Of a stretch of DNA of 39,873 nt, positions 39,075-39,873 are shown in pieces. The notes beneath the pieces were generated by a model. The model made no database searches and was not told the origin of the DNA. It saw nothing but the letters and a program-made list of their open reading frames with translations. This DNA is from Roseburia sp. (GTDB lineage Bacteria; Bacillota; Clostridia; Lachnospirales; Lachnospiraceae). The position numbers and the translations under genes are program-made. Position 1 is the stretch's first letter, and each line of letters opens with the position of its first letter. Where the stretch lies: positions 1 to 39,873 of the forward strand of contig JAMPFA010000014.1 in assembly GCA_023664725.1 (NCBI GenBank), written 5' to 3'.

Positions 39075-39162
39075 TGCAACTACCTCCACCATCAAATAAA
39101 GGATAGCTCCTAACATATCCTCCACTATCCTTTACTGATCCTGTGTTAGTCCTGTTTTACGC

Positions 39163-39447
39163 TCATAAAATCGCCTTTTTCAATCCTGTTACTGCCAGCT
39201 CCATATTTCTAACCTGTGCCTCTAATCGTGCTACCGTTTTCTTTATATCTTCTGGCTCTTTAGAGTACCAATACCCATAATTAGAGCTACATACTGGATA
39301 ACACTCTTTTCTGAGTGCTGTAACAACTGCTCTTAGCCCTCTCTTTGAGAGATTAAATAAAATGGATAATTCCCCAGCACTTACAGCATTGCCCTCTGAG
39401 GTATGAAATTCTTGTAAATACTCTAAAATTTCCATCTCCTTATACAT
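39163..39447 (-). CDS. Small winged-helix-like regulator
   Basis: 94 residues from ATG 39447 with CCTCC-complement GGAGG 8 bp upstream. It contains MEILEYLQEFHTSEGNAVSA, GELSILFNLSKRGLRAVVTA (helix-turn-helix), then a wing-like YPVCSSNYGYWYS and a coiled-coil C-terminus. DNA-binding fold likely; target unknown. It starts a transcription unit, after a terminator and the recurring 14-mer motif. Confidence 0.65.
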   Translation of the reverse strand: MYKEMEILEYLQEFHTSEGNAVSAGELSILFNLSKRGLRAVVTALRKECYPVCSSNYGYWYSKEPEDIKKTVARLEAQVRNMELAVTGLKKAIL

Positions 39448-39466
39448 GAAAACCGCCTCCTTACAA

Positions 39467-39480
39467 AACATAATCACAAA
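39467..39480 (-). promoter_or_regulatory. Intergenic motif TTTGTGATTATGTT upstream of the HTH gene
   Basis: Identical 14-mer to 13967-13980, only a few bases before the ribosome site of the HTH gene and 27 bp after the terminator. If a promoter, the -10 part would be TATGTT; if an operator, the HTH protein itself could bind it. Confidence 0.35.
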
Positions 39481-39507
39481 AGAAAAAATTTTTTAGATAA
39501 GAACATG

Positions 39508-39541
39508 AAAAAGTGGCATACCCATTATTTAGATATGCCAC
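39508..39541 (-). terminator. Terminator after the repeat-containing gene
   Basis: Perfect 8-bp arms GTGGCATA/TATGCCAC (39513-39520, 39534-39541) with a 13-base loop, then TTTTTC on the minus strand. It lies 6 bp after the stop of the gene cut by the right edge. Confidence 0.8.
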
Positions 39542-39547
39542 CGCCTA

Positions 39548-39873
39548 TTACTCTACTATATCTCCATCCCCATCTACTTCTACAACCGTTCCCTCAATAC
39601 ATCTGTAATATGTATCTTCTTTGATTTTTTCTCCATCAACCACTACCATAACTGCCCCAGATAGCTCCCAGCAATCCTTATCATACGGATGCTTGTAATC
39701 TCCATCGCTATATCTCTCCCCTGTATATCTCCAATCTGAAAGAATAAGATGTGATCCTTTGCAACCTTTAGCTCTTGCCTCATGCCCCCATGCTACAGCT
39801 ACACCAGTAGGATCACTAACGGAACTCGCTCCACGATACCCTGTTGCTGAACTCGCTCCACAATTCCCTGTTG
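39548..39873 (-). CDS. Repeat-containing phage protein, C-terminal part
   Basis: The start lies beyond the edge. The visible first residues repeat an 8-residue unit (TGNCGASSA, TGYRGASSV), then a compact domain: VAVAWGHEARAKGCKGSHLI, WELSGAVMVVVDGEKIKED and a final acidic TVVEVDGDGDIVE. Repeats of this G-A-S-S-A-T-G type occur in phage proteins of unknown role and may fold as a beta-helix. DNA of the repeat is about 24 bp per unit. The gene ends at a strong terminator. Confidence 0.65.
   Translation of the reverse strand, partial: TGNCGASSATGYRGASSVSDPTGVAVAWGHEARAKGCKGSHLILSDWRYTGERYSDGDYKHPYDKDCWELSGAVMVVVDGEKIKEDTYYRCIEGTVVEVDGDGDIVE

Larger units (their letters stand above)
7560..39873 (-). 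mobile_element. Contractile-tailed prophage (partial, right end outside window)
   Basis: A continuous minus-strand block with recombinase, lysis, tail, head and packaging genes in typical order. It begins at the Walker A codons of a host ABC ATPase and reaches the right window edge. The tail genes match the PBSX/Xkd myovirus plan, and the recombinase is of the large serine type. No repressor, replication module or second attachment site is seen, so at least 5-15 kb probably lies beyond the edge (inferred from typical genomes). Structural genes are intact apart from the DGR reverse transcriptase. Confidence 0.95.

Noticed and set aside
1-39873. tRNA or rRNA genes
   Set aside because: No cloverleaf-like or rRNA-like segment was noticed by eye on either strand; integration is in an ABC gene rather than a tRNA gene.

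Overview
This window is the left part of an integrated, contractile-tailed (myovirus-type) prophage together with its bacterial left flank. The host is most likely a Clostridia member of the gut Lachnospiraceae type. That is inferred from strong GGAGG ribosome sites, an AT-rich phage, the low-GC Firmicute (PBSX/Xkd-like) tail gene set, and flank genes of families common there (Rpn/PD-(D/E)XK, Imm26, SUKH, lantibiotic-type ABC transporter). No rRNA or tRNA genes were seen, so the species cannot be named.

Left flank, 1 to about 7560. An Rpn-type nuclease gene runs off the left edge. A plus-strand pair follows: an Imm26-like protein and an AAA-ATPase/PD-(D/E)XK protein, the latter with a tandem, internally deleted second copy. 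On the minus strand lies a patch of small immunity-type genes and relics (SUKH/SMI1, a Cys-containing protein, remnants). Next is a decayed lantibiotic/bacitracin-type resistance locus: a histidine kinase missing its ATPase domain, and an ABC ATPase and permease joined by a deletion. The phage is inserted exactly at the Walker A codons of that ABC ATPase.

Prophage, about 7560 to beyond 39873; every gene is on the minus strand, so the genome reads right to left. From the right: a repeat protein cut by the edge, small regulators including a sigma-region-4-like HTH protein, a ParB-like protein, a GNAT-like protein, small terminase, two tiny membrane proteins, large terminase, portal, a MuF head protein fused to an ADP-ribosyltransferase domain, a Cys-rich small protein, a terminator-flanked accessory gene, scaffold, major capsid, head-tail connectors, sheath, tube, chaperone with a -1 frameshift site, tape measure, baseplate XkdP to XkdU, and the tail fibre. 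A diversity-generating retroelement (DGR) follows, then small proteins, XhlA, holin, endolysin and the large serine recombinase at the attachment site. The lysogeny and replication genes and the other attachment site must lie right of the window.

The standout system is the DGR. The last ~130 bp of the tail-fibre gene (VR) match a noncoding template (TR) 310 bp away. All 23 differences fall where the TR sense strand has A, the signature of adenine mutagenesis. The reverse transcriptase next to it has a DGR-type SQ motif and YMDD but is broken by one extra G in a G6 run just before its thumb region. Other notable items are the MuF-ADP-ribosyltransferase fusion, a recombinase whose last codons are read from the attachment site and host DNA, an A AAA AAC slippery site in the tail chaperone, and two families of recurring intergenic motifs that may be phage promoters or operators.
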